This document shows, in pieces, positions 34,672 to 45,062 of a DNA stretch of 64,000 nt. A program made the position numbers and the translations under genes. A model generated the notes under the pieces. The model saw only the letters and a list, made by a program, of their open reading frames with translations, did not search any database and had not been told where the DNA came from. The DNA is from Desulfovibrio sp. X2. Its GTDB lineage: Bacteria > Desulfobacterota > Desulfovibrionia > Desulfovibrionales > Desulfovibrionaceae. Positions within the stretch are counted from its first letter, which is position 1. Each line of letters opens with the position of its first letter. Where the stretch lies: assembly GCF_000422205.1 (NCBI RefSeq), contig NZ_ATHV01000011.1, positions 1 through 64,000 of the forward strand, given 5' to 3'.

Positions 34672-35427
34672 TCAGCCGTGCACGAGTTCGATGACGGCGT
34701 CGAGTTTGGCGAGGGGGTCGGTGTGTTCGAAGATGTTGCGGCCGACGCAGACGCCTGCGGCGCCTGTGCTGAGTGCTTCCTTGAGCATGGCGAGGAAGGA
34801 GTCGAAGTCGGGCTGGCTCGGGCCGCCGGTGACGAGCACGGGCGAGGGCGAGGCTTCCACGGCCTCTGCGAAGGACTCGGCGTGTCCGGAGTAGGGCACG
34901 CTGACGAGGTCCACGCCCATTTCCGCGCCCACGCGGATGCAGTGGGCGATGAGGTGGGGATCGAGCTCGTTGACCACGTTGCGGCCGCGCGGGCAGATGG
35001 TGGCGAGCACGGGCAGGCCGAGCTGGTGGGCGTCGTCGGTGGTCAGGCCGAGGTCGGCGAGCATGCGGTCTTCGTATTCGTTGCCGATGTTGATGTGCAT
35101 GCCCACGGCGTCTGCGCCCAGGCGGGCGGCCTCGCTCGGGGAGCAGACCAGGGCGGAGCTGTAGGGCGGCTCGCCGTGCTTGGTGCCGCCGCAGAGCTGG
35201 ACGATCATGGTCATCTCCAGGGGAATTTCCATGGTGTGCACGCGGGCGAAGCCCTTGTTGAGCATCACGCCCTGGACGCGGCGGGTCGCGAGCCCGTCCA
35301 CGATCTGGGGCATGCTGGACAGCCCGGGCAGCATGCCCTGGCGGGCGCCGTGGTCCAGGGCCAGGACGAGGCTCTTGCTGCTGTCCGAGTCGAAGAGTTT
35401 GGCCAGGCGGCGAAGCGTTCCGGTCAT
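34672..35427 (-). CDS. DhnA/LsrF-type class I aldolase homologue lacking the expected Schiff-base lysine
   Basis: This 251-aa protein is a TIM-barrel of the archaeal-type FBP aldolase / ADTH synthase / LsrF family. It starts with SLVLALDHGARQGMLPGL (about residues 19-36) and has the conserved CPRGRN turn (about 143-148). In this family the Schiff-base lysine sits in a V-K-x-x-Y-x-G segment; here the same place reads LVSVPYSGHAESF, with Ser instead of Lys. Phosphate-binding GG-P and GRNIF segments are kept. Function as an aldolase is therefore doubtful. The ATG at 35427 has an AAAGGA site. Confidence 0.8.
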   Translation of the reverse strand: MTGTLRRLAKLFDSDSSKSLVLALDHGARQGMLPGLSSMPQIVDGLATRRVQGVMLNKGFARVHTMEIPLEMTMIVQLCGGTKHGEPPYSSALVCSPSEAARLGADAVGMHINIGNEYEDRMLADLGLTTDDAHQLGLPVLATICPRGRNVVNELDPHLIAHCIRVGAEMGVDLVSVPYSGHAESFAEAVEASPSPVLVTGGPSQPDFDSFLAMLKEALSTGAAGVCVGRNIFEHTDPLAKLDAVIELVHG

Positions 35428-36067
35428 GCGGGATCCTTTGTGGTGTGATGCGGGAGGTCGCGCTCCCTGCGGCGAAGATACGCGGCCCGGCGCAAAATGC
35501 AACGCGGCCGGGGCGGGGGAAGTCGAGGGGGTGGGGGTTGACGCGGGGCGTTCGGTGCTTATCTGTACCTTGAGGCAAGAGGCAAAGGTTACAAACAATC
35601 AAGCGGAGGGTCGGATCAAATAAATACCATCTCCCCATACAGCACCCGCACAGGTTGCGGGGCGATTCCGACCCGGGATTGCGCCTTGTAAGTGGCCGGC
35701 TCGGCAAGAGAACGAAGGCACTGGCGGGCAAACCGCCTCCTGCGCAGAGGGTTTCGGAATCAAAGAGTTCCCGGCGGAAGAAAGTACGCCGGATGCGAGA
35801 GGGCCGCCTCCCCGAAAGGGAAGGCGGCCCTTCCCGTTTCTATGGCCCGCGTATCTTTGATGATATGAGGGCTTTTTTGCGTCCGGAGTGCCGCACCCAG
35901 CGGGCGCTTCCGCTTCTTCAAGAATAGGCAAGCGCCCTCCTCTTCAACACTCCCCAGCCTTCGGCGCGGGCAGCTCAAAACGCGCCAGATGCAAGGAGCA
36001 AGAGAAATGCAGGTCCCCCTACGCGAGGGTCTGCATTTTTCGTAGCGACGCAGCAGATGATGCGTTT
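35428..36067. other. Intergenic region, no gene recognised
   Basis: About 640 bp. The first 150 bp presumably holds the aldolase promoter. A CCCGCA-CAGG-TTGCGGG hairpin lies near 35646-35663, and AGGGCCGCCT / AGGCGGCCCT arms near 35800-35832. A terminator-like hairpin lies at 36005-36038. Composition is less GC-rich than the genes around it. No RNA gene could be supported. Confidence 0.5.
36005..36038. terminator. Hairpin terminator after GNAT-HDAC gene
   Basis: AAATGCAG (36005-36012) pairs with CTGCATTT (36031-36038), with inner TCCC/GGG pairing. A T run follows on the plus strand and CTCTT on the minus strand. Confidence 0.6.
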
Positions 36068-37795
36068 TCAGCGGACCGCCACCAGGCCGGTGAAAAAATG
36101 CCGGGCGTTGGTTCCGAGGGTGCGGATGCGGTAGCCGCCTTCCTGGATGACCAGGGTGGGCAGGCGCAGACCGGCGAGGAGCTTGCCGTTCTCGAGGAAG
36201 TCGCGCGCGGACAGGCTCCAGGTGCCGGTCGGGTCGCCCTTGGCCGGGTCCAGGCCGAGGCTTACGACGAGAAAATCCGGGGCATGGCGTTCGATGCGCT
36301 GCATGGCCTTGCGCAGGGCCGTGCGGTAGCCCTCGCCGTCCAGGTGCTCCTTTTGCGGAAGGTTGAGGTTGAAGCCCTCGCCCTGGTCCTGTCCGTGCTC
36401 GTCGGCAAAGCCGCTGAAGTAGGGGTAGGCGAAGTTGGGGTGGCCGTGGATGGAGACGGTGAGCACGTCGCTTCGCGCGTAGAAGATGTCCTGGCTGCCG
36501 TTGCCGTGGTGGTAGTCGATGTCCAGGAGGGCGACGCGGCCGTGGCGGGCCAGGAGGTCCGCGGCCACGGAGGCGGTATTGAAGTAGCAGAACCCGCCGA
36601 AGGTGCGGCGCTCGGCGTGGTGGCCGGGCGGACGCACCAGGGCGTAGGCCAGGCGCTGGCCCTTGAGTATCGCCTCGGCCGCGGTCAGGCCGCAGTCCAC
36701 GGCGCGGCGCGCGGCCTGCCAGGCGTTGCTGTTCAGCGGCGTGAAGGTGTCGATGCAGAAGTAGCCCGCGCGCACGGGCATCTCCTTGGGCGGCCGGGCC
36801 GCGTTGCGGATGGGAAAGACGTAGGGGTAGAGCGACTTGCCCGGCGGCAGGGCGGCGCACATGCGCTTGAGGTAGTCCACGAAGGGCCCGGCGTGCACGC
36901 GGCGGACGTAGGCGTCGCCGTAGTGGCGGGGCCTGGCCGTGAAGCACAGATCCGCGTCTTGCAGAGCCTTGAGGATGGAGCCCACGCGCACGGGGGCCTC
37001 GACGTAGCCGCGTTCGCGCACGTGGTGGATTTCGTGGCGGTCGTTGACCACGGTGAGGATCTTGCGGTCCAGATTGTGGTCGATTGCGGTCTTCGCAAGG
37101 GGGCGGGCGCCGTAGCGCGGTCGGCGCAGGCGGATGGGATCGTCGCGCAGGGAATTGACCACCGCGTTCACGTAGTCCGGCGGGCAGGTGCCCTTGTACT
37201 TGCGCTCCAGGATGGCGCGGACCACGGCCTTGGCCGGTCCCTGGCGCAGGGGGCGGCCGCGGTCCAGTCCGTCCCAGACGAGGTAGGGCGGGCAGTCGTC
37301 GTTTTCCGAGAGCGGGGTCTCGTAGGCGGTGCCGTCCAGGGGGCGGGCGCCGAAGCGTTCGTAGAAGCGCAGGCGCGCCTTGTTCTGCTCGAGCGTGGCC
37401 GGGTCGCGGCACAGGGCCGGGTCGTCGGGCAGGCATTCGAAGAACAGGCCGAGCGGGCTGGCCTGGCGGGCGTCGTCGCGCACGCGCTCGTAGAGCGCGC
37501 CGCCCACGCCGCCTCCGGTGAGCCTGGGCTTCACGGAGACGAAGTCGAGATAGGCGAAGCCCACGTCCGGGAAGTGCAGCACCGTGGCGAAGCCGAGCAG
37601 GCTGTCGGCCTTCTCGGCCACGAAGAGCACGGTGGAGAAGCCGTGGCGCACGGGCTCCTTGAGCAGGCTCGGGAGCTTGTCCACCTCCTCGTTCGAGAGC
37701 AGGTGGAACTGCTGGCGCAGGATCTCCTGCACCTGGGCCACGGCGTGTCGGTCCACGGAGAGGGTGTCGTCGAAGATGCGGCGGATGCGGAACAT
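36068..37795 (-). CDS. GNAT acetyltransferase-histone deacetylase family fusion protein
   Basis: In this 575-aa protein, residues about 1-170 form a GNAT N-acetyltransferase domain (YLDFVSVKPRLTGGGVGGALYE is the acetyl-CoA-binding region). Residues about 230-570 form a zinc-dependent deacetylase of the HDAC/acetylpolyamine amidohydrolase family. The second domain has the active-site pair in RPPGHHAE, metal ligands in LLDIDYHHGNGSQDIF and SLGLDPAKGDPTG, and the transition-state Tyr in QEGGYRI. One polypeptide thus carries an acetyl writer and eraser. Targets may be polyamines, small amines or protein lysines. It appears monocistronic. Confidence 0.88.
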   Translation of the reverse strand: MFRIRRIFDDTLSVDRHAVAQVQEILRQQFHLLSNEEVDKLPSLLKEPVRHGFSTVLFVAEKADSLLGFATVLHFPDVGFAYLDFVSVKPRLTGGGVGGALYERVRDDARQASPLGLFFECLPDDPALCRDPATLEQNKARLRFYERFGARPLDGTAYETPLSENDDCPPYLVWDGLDRGRPLRQGPAKAVVRAILERKYKGTCPPDYVNAVVNSLRDDPIRLRRPRYGARPLAKTAIDHNLDRKILTVVNDRHEIHHVRERGYVEAPVRVGSILKALQDADLCFTARPRHYGDAYVRRVHAGPFVDYLKRMCAALPPGKSLYPYVFPIRNAARPPKEMPVRAGYFCIDTFTPLNSNAWQAARRAVDCGLTAAEAILKGQRLAYALVRPPGHHAERRTFGGFCYFNTASVAADLLARHGRVALLDIDYHHGNGSQDIFYARSDVLTVSIHGHPNFAYPYFSGFADEHGQDQGEGFNLNLPQKEHLDGEGYRTALRKAMQRIERHAPDFLVVSLGLDPAKGDPTGTWSLSARDFLENGKLLAGLRLPTLVIQEGGYRIRTLGTNARHFFTGLVAVR

Positions 37796-37883
37796 GGGGT
37801 CAGAGTAGCACGAAGCCGGGAGCGCGCATAGACGGCGCTCCCGGCATCGCGGTTTTTCGCGGACGGGACCGCTGTCCGCCCGG

Positions 37884-38927
37884 TTACTTGCGGCGGGTCG
37901 CGCCCAGGAAGATGGCGCACAGGGCCAGCGCGGCGCCCAGGATGTCCATGGGCCCGGCGCGGCGGCCGAAGAAGAGCACGTCCCAGACGAAGGACAGGGT
38001 GGGCTGCAGCAGGATGGCCAGCCCGGCCGTGGACAGGGGCACGCGCGGCAGGTTGGAGGAGATGAGCATCCAGCCCGCGCCCTGGCAGATCACGCCGTAG
38101 GCCAGCAGGGCGAGCAGGGAGACGAGGCCGGGGATGGCGAAGGATTCTCCGCTGAAAGCGACGCCGAGGCCGAGGAGGGCCGCGGCGAGCAGCCCGAGCA
38201 GGGCCATGTTGCGCAGGCGCGCGGTGAAGCCCTGGGCGGTCTGCATGCGGCGCAGGGTGATGAGGAAGACGGCGTAGGAGACGGCCGTGGCCAGGCCGAA
38301 GAGGAGCCCCGCGCGGGACTCGCCGGGGTTCACGGCCCAGTCCGGGCCGAAGAGCAGGCCGATGCCCGCGGCGGCCAGGACCAGGGAGGCGACGAGGCGG
38401 CCGATGCCGCGCTCGCCGAGGAAGACGACGCCGTAGACGGCGAGGAAGACGACCTGGCTGTTGCCCAGGATGGTGGCCATGCCCGGGCCCACGAGGCGGA
38501 TACTGGTGTGCCAGCAGCTGAGGTCCAGGCAGAAGGCCAGGGCGCAGACGAGCGCCAGCCCCAGGGAGAAGCTCTCCCCGCGCGCGGGCAGGAGGCCGCC
38601 GCGCTCACCGCGCAGCCCGCCGCGGACGAGGAGCGGCAGGGCCAGGGCCGCGCCGCCGAAGAACATGCGGTAGAAGGCCGCGGCGATGGGGCCGATGGAG
38701 GCGACCTTGACCAGCACGGGCGAGAAGCTGATGCACACCGATCCGGCGAGCAGCCAGAGGATGGGCGCCCAGCGGCCGTCCTCGCGGACATCGGGAGCGC
38801 AGGACTCGGCGTCGGGGACGCCCAGGCACTGCGCGGCCTCCAGGTCGTTCGGCATGCCGGGCGCGGCGAGGGTCGCGGCGTCTTCGCCCGCGGCCTCCCC
38901 GGAGAGGGTATCGGGATCCATGGGCAT
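37884..38927 (-). CDS. EamA/DMT-family transporter
   Basis: This 347-aa protein has ten transmembrane helices in two EamA repeats, preceded by an unusual acidic cytoplasmic leader of about 50 residues. The first helix begins WAPILWLLAGSVCISFSPVL. The likely role is export of a small metabolite; the substrate is unknown. The ATG at 38927 has an AGGAA site, and an ATG two codons later is an alternative. It lies downstream of the GSIII terminator, so it is probably transcribed separately. Confidence 0.87.
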   Translation of the reverse strand: MPMDPDTLSGEAAGEDAATLAAPGMPNDLEAAQCLGVPDAESCAPDVREDGRWAPILWLLAGSVCISFSPVLVKVASIGPIAAAFYRMFFGGAALALPLLVRGGLRGERGGLLPARGESFSLGLALVCALAFCLDLSCWHTSIRLVGPGMATILGNSQVVFLAVYGVVFLGERGIGRLVASLVLAAAGIGLLFGPDWAVNPGESRAGLLFGLATAVSYAVFLITLRRMQTAQGFTARLRNMALLGLLAAALLGLGVAFSGESFAIPGLVSLLALLAYGVICQGAGWMLISSNLPRVPLSTAGLAILLQPTLSFVWDVLFFGRRAGPMDILGAALALCAIFLGATRRK

Positions 38928-39073
38928 GCGTGTTCCTGTACTGTTTCGGTCCGTGGTCGGGATTTTCGCGGCGGCAGAGCCTCTCCGCGATCCGGGCGGC
39001 AAGCGGTAGCACGGCCCGGGGCCGGGCGCCAGGAGCGCCCGGAAGGCCCGGGGCGAACGGCGTTCCGGGCGGG

Positions 39074-39106
39074 AAAAAAAGGCCCGTCCCCTTGCGGAGA
39101 CGGGCC
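39074..39106 (-). terminator. Intrinsic terminator of GSIII gene
   Basis: Read on the minus strand, GGCCCGTC pairs with GACGGGCC and is followed directly by seven T residues. It lies 24 bp after the glnN stop. Confidence 0.9.
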
Positions 39107-39129
39107 GTGAAGCCATTTGCAGCCGCAGA

Positions 39130-41304
39130 CTACTTGATGAAGCACATCTCCATGTAGGACGGCAGCGGCCAGTAGTCGTCGGCAACGATCTGCTCGAGCT
39201 CGTCGGCCCACTTGCGGACCTCGAGCATGCCGGGCAGGACCTTGTCGCAGAGGTACTTGGCCTCGGCGTGGGCGTCGCCGTTCTCCTTCTCGCAGAGCTT
39301 CTCCAGGGCGACGATGGCGTCCTGCAGGCCGCGCAGCTTGGCGGTGACCTCGTCCAGGGCGACGGAGCGGTACTCCTTGCCGATGGTCTTCAGGTTGGCG
39401 CAGGTGGCGGCCAGGTCGCTCTGGTAGCGGATGGCGCCGGGCAGGATCATGGTCTTGGCGATCTTGACGGCCAGGGCCGCCTCGGTCTTGATCGTGCGGC
39501 AGTAGTACTCGAAGTAGATCTCCTGGCGGGACTCGACCTCGCGCGGGGAGAGCACGCCGTACTTCTCGAAGAGGGCGATGGACTCCTTGGTGGTCAGGGC
39601 GGGCAGCGCCTCGGGGGTGTTGCGGAAGTTGGGCAGGCCGCGCTTCTCGGCTTCCTTGTGCCACTCCTCGGAGTAGCCGTTGCCGTTGAAGACGATGGCC
39701 TCGTGCTTCTTCATGATGTCCTGGATGACCTCGGTCACCGCCTGATTGAGCAGGGACTTCTTGCCGCCGGTCTTCTTCTCGAGCTCGGTGGCGATGAAGT
39801 CCAGGGACTCGGTCATCATGGCGTTCAGGGCCACCTGGGAGCCCGCGATGGACATGGCGGAACCCACGGCGCGGAACTCGAAGCGGTTGCCGGTGAAGGC
39901 GATGGGGCTCGTGCGGTTGCGGTCGCCCGGATCCATGGGCAGCGGCGGCAGGGTGTCCACGCCGACGTGCATGACGCCCTTGTTCTTGGAGGACTTGGCG
40001 CCGCCCTTCTTGATCTGCTCGAAGACGTCGGTGAGCATCTCGCCCAGGTAGATGGACATGATGGCCGGCGGCGCCTCGTTGGCGCCCAGGCGGTGGTCGT
40101 TGCCCGCGGAGGCCACGGTGGCGCGCAGCACGCCGCTGTATTTGTGGCAGGCGCGGATCATGGCGGCGCAGAAGACCAGGAACATGGCGTTGGCGTGCGG
40201 AGTGGCGCCCGGGTCGAAGAGGGAGCCCAGCTCGGCGTTGCCGATGGAGTAGTTGAGGTGCTTGCCCGAGCCGTTGATGCCGGCGAAGGGCTTCTCGTGC
40301 AGCAGGCAGGCCAGGCCGTAGCGGCGGGCCACGGAGCGCAGGGTGTGCATGACCATCTGGTTGTGGTCGGTGGCCATGTTGCCCTGCTCGTAGATGGGCG
40401 CGATCTCGTACTGGGCCGGGGCGACCTCGTTGTGACGGGTCTTGACCGGCACGCCGATCTTGTACAGCTCACGCTCGACTTCCATCATGCAGGCCAGGAC
40501 GCGGCGGGGAATGGCGCCGAAGTACTGGTCCTCGAACTCCTGGCCCTTGGGCGACTTGGCGCCGAAGAGGGTGCGGCCGGCGATGTAGAGGTCCGGGCGG
40601 GCGAAGTAGAAATTGCGGTCGATCAGGAAGTACTCCTGCTCGGGACCGGCGAAGCAGGTGACCGGGGTCTCGGTCTGCTTGCCGAAGAGCTTGAGCACGC
40701 GCTGGGCCTGCTTGTTCAGGGACTGCAGGGAGCGCAGCAGCGGGGTCTTCTTGTCCAGGGCCTCGCCGGTCCAGGAGACGAAGGCCGTGGGGATGCACAG
40801 GAAGGTGCCGTTGGGGTTCTCCAGGATGTAGGCCGGGGAGGTCACGTCCCAGGCGGTGTAGCCGCGCGCCTCGAAGGTGGTGCGCAGGCCGCCGGAGGGG
40901 AAGGAGGAGGCGTCGGGCTCGCCCTGGATGAGCATCTTGCCGTCGAACTCGGCCATGGCCCCGCCCTTGCCGTCCGGGGTCAGGAAGGAGTCGTGCTTCT
41001 CGGCGGTCAGGCCGGTGAGGGGGTAGAAGACGTGGCAGAAGTGGGTGGCGCCCTTGGAGATGGCCCAGTCCTTCATGGCCTGCGCCACGACGTTGGCCAC
41101 CGCGGGATCGAGCTCCTCGCCCATCTCGATGGTCTTCTTCAGCGACTTGTAGATCTCCTTCGGCAGCATGGCCTTCATGACCTTGTCGCCGAAGACGTTG
41201 CTTCCGAAGATCTCGGTCGCCGAAGTCTCCGCGAAATTCAGCGGCTCCGAGATGGGTTTGAAGTTCGTGACGGCGGCGATGGCATTCATACGTCCCTGGT
41301 TCAT
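39130..41304 (-). CDS. glnN: Glutamine synthetase type III
   Basis: This 724-aa protein is the characteristic length of GSIII and far longer than GSI. GSIII signatures include [21 protein letters not shown] (about residues 87-107), [21 protein letters not shown] and [16 protein letters not shown]. It makes glutamine from glutamate, ammonia and ATP, as a dodecamer with a different ring contact from GSI. The ATG at 41304 has a GAGGAG site. It is divergent from a type I glutamine synthetase gene across a 579-bp region. Confidence 0.95.
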   Translation of the reverse strand: MNQGRMNAIAAVTNFKPISEPLNFAETSATEIFGSNVFGDKVMKAMLPKEIYKSLKKTIEMGEELDPAVANVVAQAMKDWAISKGATHFCHVFYPLTGLTAEKHDSFLTPDGKGGAMAEFDGKMLIQGEPDASSFPSGGLRTTFEARGYTAWDVTSPAYILENPNGTFLCIPTAFVSWTGEALDKKTPLLRSLQSLNKQAQRVLKLFGKQTETPVTCFAGPEQEYFLIDRNFYFARPDLYIAGRTLFGAKSPKGQEFEDQYFGAIPRRVLACMMEVERELYKIGVPVKTRHNEVAPAQYEIAPIYEQGNMATDHNQMVMHTLRSVARRYGLACLLHEKPFAGINGSGKHLNYSIGNAELGSLFDPGATPHANAMFLVFCAAMIRACHKYSGVLRATVASAGNDHRLGANEAPPAIMSIYLGEMLTDVFEQIKKGGAKSSKNKGVMHVGVDTLPPLPMDPGDRNRTSPIAFTGNRFEFRAVGSAMSIAGSQVALNAMMTESLDFIATELEKKTGGKKSLLNQAVTEVIQDIMKKHEAIVFNGNGYSEEWHKEAEKRGLPNFRNTPEALPALTTKESIALFEKYGVLSPREVESRQEIYFEYYCRTIKTEAALAVKIAKTMILPGAIRYQSDLAATCANLKTIGKEYRSVALDEVTAKLRGLQDAIVALEKLCEKENGDAHAEAKYLCDKVLPGMLEVRKWADELEQIVADDYWPLPSYMEMCFIK

Positions 41305-41883
41305 TCGACACTCCTCATTTTACGAGATGTGCCGCCGGACACGCCGGCGGCCTTGCGTTGCACGTCGGTGGCCCGGCACAGGGGGCGCCGGACCCTACCT
41401 CCAACCCCGGATACGGGAATGGGCATTCTTCTTAAACAAGAACCGGGCCATCCGCCGCATGGCTCATGATTTCAAGCTGTTAAGCAGAAAATGCCGCATC
41501 CGTTCAAAAGGAAATTTTACAAAAACGAAACGACTAAGGCAAGTGTGATTTGCGTTTTTGCCAAACAGCCTCCCCGCGGCATCTGTCTCCGGCCCTTCCC
41601 TGCCCCTTTTCCGGCCAGGGCCCAGAAGCCGCCGATCCCCTGCCTGCCTGGAACGGAAGGGGATGCGGGGGAGTGCCGCCGGATGGGGCGGCTCCCTTGA
41701 CGATGGCGATGACATTTATGTCAAAAGAGAAAAGGCGGACAAATGCAGAAAATCTCTTACCAGCTGTAATAGCTTCCTTTTTCAGGATGGATTTTTTCAC
41801 ATATCCTTGGCATAGTCGGCGGGTATCGCCCCCGGCGACGGGGCCGTCCGTCAACACCAAACTTTCGAACAAGGAGCGGCTGC
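41305..41883. other. Divergent control region between two glutamine synthetase genes
   Basis: No gene is supported. The interior (about 41430-41580 and 41700-41810) is AT-rich compared with the genes. On the minus strand GGGCCACCGACGTGCAA (41356-41372) has GG and GC ten bases apart, as in sigma-54 promoters, but matches the consensus poorly. No clear NtrC sites were identified. Confidence 0.45.
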
Positions 41884-43227
41884 ATGGAAACGCCCGTTTT
41901 CAACTGCAAGAACGCCGACGACGTACTCAAAGCGGTCCATGACTACAACGTCAGCTTTCTTCAGTTCTGGTTCGTGGACATCCTCGGAAACCTGAAGAGC
42001 TTCCAGGTGACCCCCTCCGAACTCGAAGGCGCCTTCGAGGAAGGCATGGGCTTCGACGGCTCCTCCATCCTCGGCTTCACCCGCATCGAGGAATCGGACA
42101 TGGTCGCCTTCCCGGACCCGACCACGTTCCAGCTCGTGGCTTGGCGGCCCTCGGAGCGTCCCGTCGCGCGCATGTTCTGCTACGTGAAGAACCCGGACGG
42201 CACCCCCTTCGCAGGCGACCCCCGCTTCGTGCTCAAGCGCGTGCTGGAGAAGGCCGCGGCCAAGGGCTACACCATGTACGTGGGCCCCGAACTCGAGTTC
42301 TTCCTCTTCGCGAGCCCGAACGAGCCCCGCATCCTGGACGTGGGCGGCTACTTCGACGCCCCGCCGCTCGACCTCGGCAACGACATCCGCCGCGACATCA
42401 TCTTCTCCCTCTCCCGCATGGGCATTCCGGTGGAATACAGCCACCACGAGGTGGCCCCCTCGCAGCACGAGATCGACCTGCGCTACCAGGAAGCCCTGCG
42501 CATGGCCGACACCGCCATCACCTACAAGGTGGTCATCAAGGAGACCGCGCGCAAGCACGGCTGCTACGCCACCTTCATGCCCAAGCCCCTCTTCGGGCAG
42601 AACGGCTCGGGCATGCACACCCACCAGTCGCTCTTCAAGAACGGCAAGAACGCCTTCTTCGACCCGGCCGAGAAGTTCAACCTCTCCCGCGACTGCAAGG
42701 CCTACATCGCGGGCATGCTCCGCCACGCCAAGGAATTCTGCGCCATCACCAACCCCATCGTGAACTCCTACAAGCGCCTCGTGCCCGGCTACGAGGCCCC
42801 GGTCTACGTGGCCTGGGCCAACCGCAACCGCTCCGCGCTCATCCGCGTGCCCATGTACAAGCCCGGCAAGGAGGCCGCCACGCGCATCGAGCTGCGCAGC
42901 CCGGACCCGACCTGCAACCCCTACCTGGCCTTCGCGGTCATGCTCGGCGCGGGCCTCAAGGGCATCGAGGAGGGCTACGAGCTGTCCACCCCGGTGGAGG
43001 AGAACATCTTCAAGATGAGCGACGCCGAGATGGTCGAGCGCGGCATCGCCTCGCTGCCCGGCAGCCTGTCCGACGCCCTGGACCACTTCGGGTCCTCGGA
43101 CCTGATGAAGGACGTCCTGGGCGAGCACATGCACGCCGCCTACCTGGAGGCCAAGCGGGCCGAGTGGGACGAGTACCGCACCCACGTCACCGACTGGGAG
43201 CTCGCCCGCTACCTGCCCACCACGTAA
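41884..43227 (+). CDS. glnA: Glutamine synthetase type I (alpha-type)
   Basis: At 447 aa it is the length of GSI-alpha enzymes, which lack the GSI-beta insertion. Signatures are MGFDGSSILGF (about residues 56-66), YVGPELEFFLF, VEYSHHEVAPSQHEIDL and NGSGMHTHQS. The segment corresponding to the adenylylation loop reads VEENIFKMSDAE, with Phe where adenylylated enzymes have Tyr. Control by GlnE is therefore not expected. The ATG at 41884 follows AAGGAGCGGC. A strong terminator follows. Confidence 0.96.
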   Translation: METPVFNCKNADDVLKAVHDYNVSFLQFWFVDILGNLKSFQVTPSELEGAFEEGMGFDGSSILGFTRIEESDMVAFPDPTTFQLVAWRPSERPVARMFCYVKNPDGTPFAGDPRFVLKRVLEKAAAKGYTMYVGPELEFFLFASPNEPRILDVGGYFDAPPLDLGNDIRRDIIFSLSRMGIPVEYSHHEVAPSQHEIDLRYQEALRMADTAITYKVVIKETARKHGCYATFMPKPLFGQNGSGMHTHQSLFKNGKNAFFDPAEKFNLSRDCKAYIAGMLRHAKEFCAITNPIVNSYKRLVPGYEAPVYVAWANRNRSALIRVPMYKPGKEAATRIELRSPDPTCNPYLAFAVMLGAGLKGIEEGYELSTPVEENIFKMSDAEMVERGIASLPGSLSDALDHFGSSDLMKDVLGEHMHAAYLEAKRAEWDEYRTHVTDWELARYLPTT

Positions 43228-43248
43228 GCCTTCACGACGCACGAAACG

Positions 43249-43286
43249 GCCGCGCGGGAGGAGAATCCTCCCGCGCGGCTTTTTTT
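43249..43286 (+). terminator. Intrinsic terminator of glnA
   Basis: A 14-bp stem (GCCGCGCGGGAGGA with its complement) has a GAA loop and is followed by seven T residues. Confidence 0.95.
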
Positions 43287-43481
43287 GCTTCGGCCACGCC
43301 CGAACCCCGCTTCCCCTCTCCCTGGAATCCCGTCCGCCGCCGGCGCCGCAGCCTCACGCATCCCTTGCATAGCACTTCACATTGTTCCGACCCTCAGGTA
43401 CGTTTGCCTCAACCCCAAGTCACCGGCGGGACTGAATTTCCAGGGGTATTGCCGGTATAGGGCCGGAACATCGGAGGGGTC

Positions 43482-45062
43482 ATGCGAATTTCTTCCAGGA
43501 TTTGGGTCGTGAACGGCGTGTGCGCGGCGGCGGCGCTCGTCGGCGCGGCCGTCTTCGCGCAGGTCTCGGGCGGCGATTCCGCCTGGATATGGGCGGCAGG
43601 GGGCACTGCGGCGGCCCTCTTCGTCCTCGCCGCGCTGATCCTCGCTCCTTCCGCCGCCAAGCCCCTGGCCGCGCTCGCCGACTACGCGGCCAAGGCCGCG
43701 TCCGGCGAGCTCTCCGCCAAGCCGCCCGAAATCTCCGGCTTCGCCCAGGAAGCCGCCCAGGGGCTGGCCCGGGTGGTCGACGAGCTGAAGAAGGCCAAGG
43801 GCCTGTCCAGGGGCATCCTCGACGGACTGCCCACTCCCTTTCTCCTGGTGGACGAGAACGAGCGCGCCGTGGCCAGCAACAAGGCCTGCATGGAGATGCT
43901 CGAGATCGACACCCCGCCGGAGAAGCAGTACGGCCGCACCCTGGCCGAGATCTTCTACAACGACCCAGGCCGGACCACGGCCGTGGGCAAGTCCATCCGC
44001 GAGGGGGCGGTCTTCCGCAACCTCGAGGTGACCATCAACGGCCACAAGGGCGGCAAGCGCCACGTCCTGGCCAACGTCTACGCCATCCACGACCTGGACG
44101 GCCGCTGCATCGGCGGGATGTGCATCTACCTGGACATGACCGCCATCAAGGAGAAGGAAGACCACATCTGCTCCCAGAACGACCTCATCCTGGCCGCCGC
44201 CGAGCAGGCCACGCGCATCTCGCACCAGCTGAACGAGGCCGCCGCGGAGATGACCGGGCAGGTGGAGCAGGCCGAGGGCGCCGTGGCCCGCCAGCGCGAC
44301 GGAACCGCCCACGTGGCCGACTCCATGGAGCAGATGAACACCGCCATCCTCGACGTGGCCAAGGGCGCCTCCACAGCGGCCGGACTGGCCGAGGACGCCC
44401 GCGGCAAGGCCCAGGAAGGCTCGAACGTCCTCGCCGAGGTCCGCAGCCTGATGGCCGAGGTCGCGGAGCAGGCCGCCGCGCTCAAGGCCGACATGAGCGA
44501 CCTCGGCCGCCAGGCCGAGGGCATCGGCGCCGTCACCGCCGTGATCACGGACATCGCGGACCAGACCAACCTGCTGGCGCTGAACGCGGCCATCGAGGCT
44601 GCGCGCGCGGGCGACGCGGGCCGCGGCTTCGCCGTGGTCGCGGACGAAGTGCGCAAGCTCGCCGAGAAGACCATGACCGCCACCAAGGAGGTCGCCTCCG
44701 CCGTGGCGGGAATCCGCCAGAGCGTGGAGAAGAGCGTCACGGGCACGGAATCCGCCGTGGCCGCCATCGACACGAACACCAGGCGCATGGAGGACTCCGG
44801 CCAGGTGCTCGCCGAGATCGTGGGGCTGACCGAGCAGACCGCGGACAGCGTGCGCGGCATCGCCGCGGCCGCGGAGCAGCAGTCCGCCTCGAGCGAGACC
44901 GTCTCCGCCTCGGTGGGCGACATCGCCCGCGAGGCCGAGCAGAGCGCCCACGCCATGCACGAGGCCGCCCGGGCGGTGCAGATCCTCGTGCGCATGACCG
45001 GCGACCTCGACAAGGTCGTCGCCGACCTCGAGAAGCACGTGCCCGAGCACTGCGAGAAATAG
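43482..45062 (+). CDS. Methyl-accepting chemotaxis protein with PAS domain
   Basis: In this 526-aa protein, two closely spaced N-terminal transmembrane helices (about residues 5-22 and 30-50) leave almost no periplasmic loop. A linker leads to a PAS domain (about 105-225), then the MCP signalling domain. Its tip reads [42 protein letters not shown] (about 350-390, split). Sensing is probably cytoplasmic through PAS. The ATG at 43482 has a GGAGGGG site. It would be a substrate for the CheR encoded at 12576. Confidence 0.93.
   Translation: MRISSRIWVVNGVCAAAALVGAAVFAQVSGGDSAWIWAAGGTAAALFVLAALILAPSAAKPLAALADYAAKAASGELSAKPPEISGFAQEAAQGLARVVDELKKAKGLSRGILDGLPTPFLLVDENERAVASNKACMEMLEIDTPPEKQYGRTLAEIFYNDPGRTTAVGKSIREGAVFRNLEVTINGHKGGKRHVLANVYAIHDLDGRCIGGMCIYLDMTAIKEKEDHICSQNDLILAAAEQATRISHQLNEAAAEMTGQVEQAEGAVARQRDGTAHVADSMEQMNTAILDVAKGASTAAGLAEDARGKAQEGSNVLAEVRSLMAEVAEQAAALKADMSDLGRQAEGIGAVTAVITDIADQTNLLALNAAIEAARAGDAGRGFAVVADEVRKLAEKTMTATKEVASAVAGIRQSVEKSVTGTESAVAAIDTNTRRMEDSGQVLAEIVGLTEQTADSVRGIAAAAEQQSASSETVSASVGDIAREAEQSAHAMHEAARAVQILVRMTGDLDKVVADLEKHVPEHCEK

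Noticed and set aside
35599-35931. Minus-strand open frame of 110 codons
   Set aside because: There is no ribosome site, the product has no recognisable features, and the frame spans hairpins; better treated as intergenic.
41356-41372. Sigma-54 promoter for the GSIII gene
   Set aside because: GG and GC are ten bases apart, but the flanking consensus positions fit poorly and no NtrC-type sites were found.
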